Shown piece by piece: positions 62,140 to 64,000 of a stretch of DNA of 64,000 nucleotides. This stretch comes from an uncultured Coriobacteriaceae bacterium (GTDB taxonomy: Bacteria; Actinomycetota; Coriobacteriia; Coriobacteriales; Coriobacteriaceae): NCBI GenBank assembly GCA_949287085.1, contig CASEER010000001.1:1-64000 (forward strand), written 5' to 3'. Each line of letters starts with the position of its first letter. Within the stretch, counting starts at the first letter, position 1. Under the pieces are notes generated by a model. It did no database searches. It saw nothing but the letters and a program-made list of their open reading frames with translations, and was not told where the DNA came from. The translations under genes were made by a program, and so were the position numbers.

Positions 62140-63564
62140 ATGTCTAAGAACATGACCGAGATTGACCTGCGCCACCCGTTTGCCGCCGAGCGCGCCACCA
62201 TTGATTATGCCGAGACGCGCGAGACGTCGGACGCTACCAAGCGCTTGTACGACGGTGCCATCATGGTGCCCTACGACGAGGAGCTGTTCCGCGCGCACGA
62301 CGTTAAGCGCGGCTTGCGCAACGCCGACGGCTCGGGCGTCGTGGCGGGCCTCACCCGCATTTCGGACGTGCACGGCTACCGTAAAGAGGACGGCAAGCTC
62401 ATCCCCGACGAGGGCAAGCTCACCATTTTTGGCTACAACATCGAGGAGCTCATTGGCAACGCGCAGGCCGAGAACCGCTTTGGCTACGAGGAGCTCGTCT
62501 TTTTGCTGCTTACCGGCGAGCTGCCGCGCCAGGACGAGCTCGACGCCATCAAGCGGCGCATTGGCAGCCAGCGCCTGCTGCCCACCGACTACATTCGCGA
62601 GTTCCCCCTTACCACCAAGTCCAAGAGCATCATGAACGTGCTCGCGCGCGCCGTGCTCATGCTCTACGCATTTGACGAGACTCCGGACGACATCTCGGCC
62701 CCGCACGAAATCGACGTGGCGCTTTCGCTCTTGGGCCGCCTGCCGCGCATCGCTGCCATCGCGCACACCATGCACAACGCCGAGTCGGAGGGCCGCCGCG
62801 CGCACATTCCGCTGCCCAACCCTTCCTACTCCATGGCCGAGACCATCCTGCAGGTGCTGCGCGAGGGCGACAACTTCACCCACGACGAGGCCATGCTGCT
62901 CGACGTCATGCTCATGCTTCATGCCGAGCACGGTGGCGGCAACAACTCCACGTTTGCGTGCCGCGTGCTGTCGAGCTCGGCGACCGACGCGTATTCCGCC
63001 TATGCCGCGGCCATCGGCTCGCTCAAGGGCCCGCGCCACGGCGGCGCCAACTCCAAGGTCATGGCCATGCATGCCGATATTCGCGAGCACGTGCGCCGCT
63101 GGGACGACGACGGCGAGGTGGCCGGCTACCTGATGAAGATCCTCAACCGCGAGGCCTTTGACGGGTCGGGCCTGATCTATGGCATGGGCCACGCGGTCTA
63201 CACGCTTTCGGACCCGCGTGCCAAGATCTGCCGCACCTATGCGCGCAAGCTGGCCGAGCAGAAGGGTCTGGGCGAGGAGTTTGCGCTCATCGAGCGCATC
63301 GAGCGCCTGGCGCCGCAGGTCATGCGCGACGTGCGCGGCACCACCAAACCCATCTGCGCGAACATCGACCTTTACACGGGCTTTATCTACAACATGCTCG
63401 GCGTGCCCGAGGACCTCTATACGCCCATCTTTGCCGTGGCGCGCGCCGCCGGCTGGGCGGCGCATCGCATGGAAGAGATCTATGGTGCCAACCGCATCAT
63501 CCGGCCCGCCTATAATTCGGTGATGGAGCAGGCAACGTATGTGCCGCTCGCCGAGCGCGGGTAA
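62140..63564 (+). CDS. gltA: Citrate (Si)-synthase or methylcitrate synthase
   Basis: A 474-residue citrate synthase-family protein. The active-site segments are HAEHGGGNNSTFACRVL (His), GSLKGPRHGGANSKV and GMGHAVYTLSDPRAKI (His), with a late NIDLYTGFIYNMLG and Asp-containing catalytic loop. It joins acetyl-CoA or propionyl-CoA to oxaloacetate. AAAGGAGG seven bases upstream fixes ATG at 62140. The long N-terminal part (70 residues) is typical of the type found in anaerobes. It follows the ACT gene's terminator and has its own promoter. Confidence 0.93.
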   Translation: MSKNMTEIDLRHPFAAERATIDYAETRETSDATKRLYDGAIMVPYDEELFRAHDVKRGLRNADGSGVVAGLTRISDVHGYRKEDGKLIPDEGKLTIFGYNIEELIGNAQAENRFGYEELVFLLLTGELPRQDELDAIKRRIGSQRLLPTDYIREFPLTTKSKSIMNVLARAVLMLYAFDETPDDISAPHEIDVALSLLGRLPRIAAIAHTMHNAESEGRRAHIPLPNPSYSMAETILQVLREGDNFTHDEAMLLDVMLMLHAEHGGGNNSTFACRVLSSSATDAYSAYAAAIGSLKGPRHGGANSKVMAMHADIREHVRRWDDDGEVAGYLMKILNREAFDGSGLIYGMGHAVYTLSDPRAKICRTYARKLAEQKGLGEEFALIERIERLAPQVMRDVRGTTKPICANIDLYTGFIYNMLGVPEDLYTPIFAVARAAGWAAHRMEEIYGANRIIRPAYNSVMEQATYVPLAERG

Positions 63565-63746
63565 CGCGGGGGCGGTCCCCAGATTGCTGGAGACGGTCCC
63601 CAGCTTGCAATTCCCAGCATGCCCGCCCTTCGCCTAATAATAAGGCCGCTCGCCTAGCTCTCCCCCGAAGGATGCGCCAGCCCGCCATAAGCTAATTGCT
63701 TAAGTGCGAACGCATGGCTTGCACCGTGAAGAAAGAGGGGACCTCT

Positions 63747-64000
63747 ATGCTGTTTGAGAACGACAGCTCCTACGGCGCGTTGGGCGAGATGTGCTCCAAC
63801 ACGAGCCGCCGGCTGGGAGCAAACGCCCGCGGCACCTGCCCCGTCGATATGACGCGCGCGCTCGTGGGCGTGGCGCACGCGCAGAGCTGCGGCAAGTGCA
63901 CACCGTGCCGCGTGGGCCTGGGCGCCATGACCGACATGCTCGAGCAGATCATCGGCGGCATCGCCGCGCCCGGCACCATCGAGCGCCTTGAAGACCTTGC
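63747..64000 (+). CDS. NuoF-like iron-sulfur protein, partial (runs off the window)
   Basis: Only the first 84 codons are present. After an N-terminal stretch ending RGTCPVDMTRALVG, the motif SCGKCTPCRVG gives three cysteines of the NuoF/HydB 4Fe-4S cluster. The family members oxidise NADH or feed hydrogenases. Here the motif comes very early in the chain, so the protein may be a module of a larger oxidoreductase, not a full NuoF. AGAGGGGA precedes ATG at 63747. Confidence 0.75.
   Translation, partial: MLFENDSSYGALGEMCSNTSRRLGANARGTCPVDMTRALVGVAHAQSCGKCTPCRVGLGAMTDMLEQIIGGIAAPGTIERLEDL

Noticed and set aside
61284-62201. 305-codon minus-strand frame opposite the ACT-domain gene
   Set aside because: It is antisense to the ACT gene and its terminator; the real signal there is a short GH1 tail in another frame.

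Overview
The window is about 64 kb of a high-GC chromosome that reads like a gut-type member of the Coriobacteriia (Collinsella, Enorma or Olsenella relatives). That placement is an inference. It rests on high GC with Shine-Dalgarno starts of the AAAGGAG type, a transketolase split into two genes, a mannose-family PTS, rubredoxin-type electron carriers, a fused HisZ-HisG, a RecJ-helicase fusion, and Ala/Gly/Pro-rich insertions in many core enzymes. No rRNA, CRISPR array, integrase or transposase was seen.

Layout. 0.2-4.8 kb: an MFS transporter and an M20 amidohydrolase, divergent from a YtcJ-like amidohydrolase. 4.8-7.6 kb: infC-rpmI-rplT, with a leader attenuator and an AUA start on infC, then three tRNA-Leu genes (CAA, CAG, UAA) around a small membrane protein and an orphan PTS IIB. 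7.6-13.6 kb: a Ppx/GppA phosphatase, an FtsB/DivIC-like protein, enolase, MazG, a YfcE-type phosphodiesterase and a membrane protein. 13.7-16.5 kb: a decayed RpiR/mannose-PTS/sulfatase locus in which only the IIB gene looks whole. 16.8-19.1 kb: larB and larC (nickel-pincer cofactor). 19.2-30.7 kb: histidine biosynthesis, hisD-C-B-H-A-F-I-E plus an Spx/ArsC-like gene as one unit and a hisZ-hisG fusion upstream, with a nucleoside hydrolase and a frameshifted ribokinase on the other strand between them. 31-41 kb: class II aldolase, an MBL-fold hydrolase, a Rel-type (p)ppGpp enzyme, the RecJ-helicase fusion and a GH13 amylase. 41-48 kb: rubredoxin (47 codons), a flavin reductase-like protein, smpB, a TPR protein, RNase R, ftsX and ftsE. 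48.5-50.4 kb: split transketolase. 50.4-54.6 kb: an AT-richer accessory segment with small membrane and secreted proteins, a YitT protein, an XRE regulator with a frameshifted DUF2975-like partner, a radical-SAM/SPASM protein lacking its SAM core, and a small peptide gene interrupted by three 17-bp tandem repeats. 54.6-64 kb: prfB, secA, a NimA-like flavoprotein, rpmE, a HAD phosphatase, a GH1 remnant, an ACT-domain protein, citrate synthase and the start of a NuoF-like protein.

How the genes work together. Histidine synthesis is complete within the window except for a HisN-type phosphatase. The translation and secretion genes (secA, prfB, ftsEX, rnr, smpB) look like a conserved block interrupted by the 48.5-54.6 kb segment. 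The most unusual observations are: (1) repeated internal deletions that join halves of neighbouring genes at 13.7-16.5 kb and inside the radical-SAM gene; (2) several single-frame disruptions, some at simple repeats and therefore possibly reversible; (3) natural fusions (HisZ-HisG, RecJ-helicase); (4) a dispersed intergenic repeat of about 30 bp that forms a perfect palindrome inside the his operon; (5) low-complexity inserts in core enzymes.
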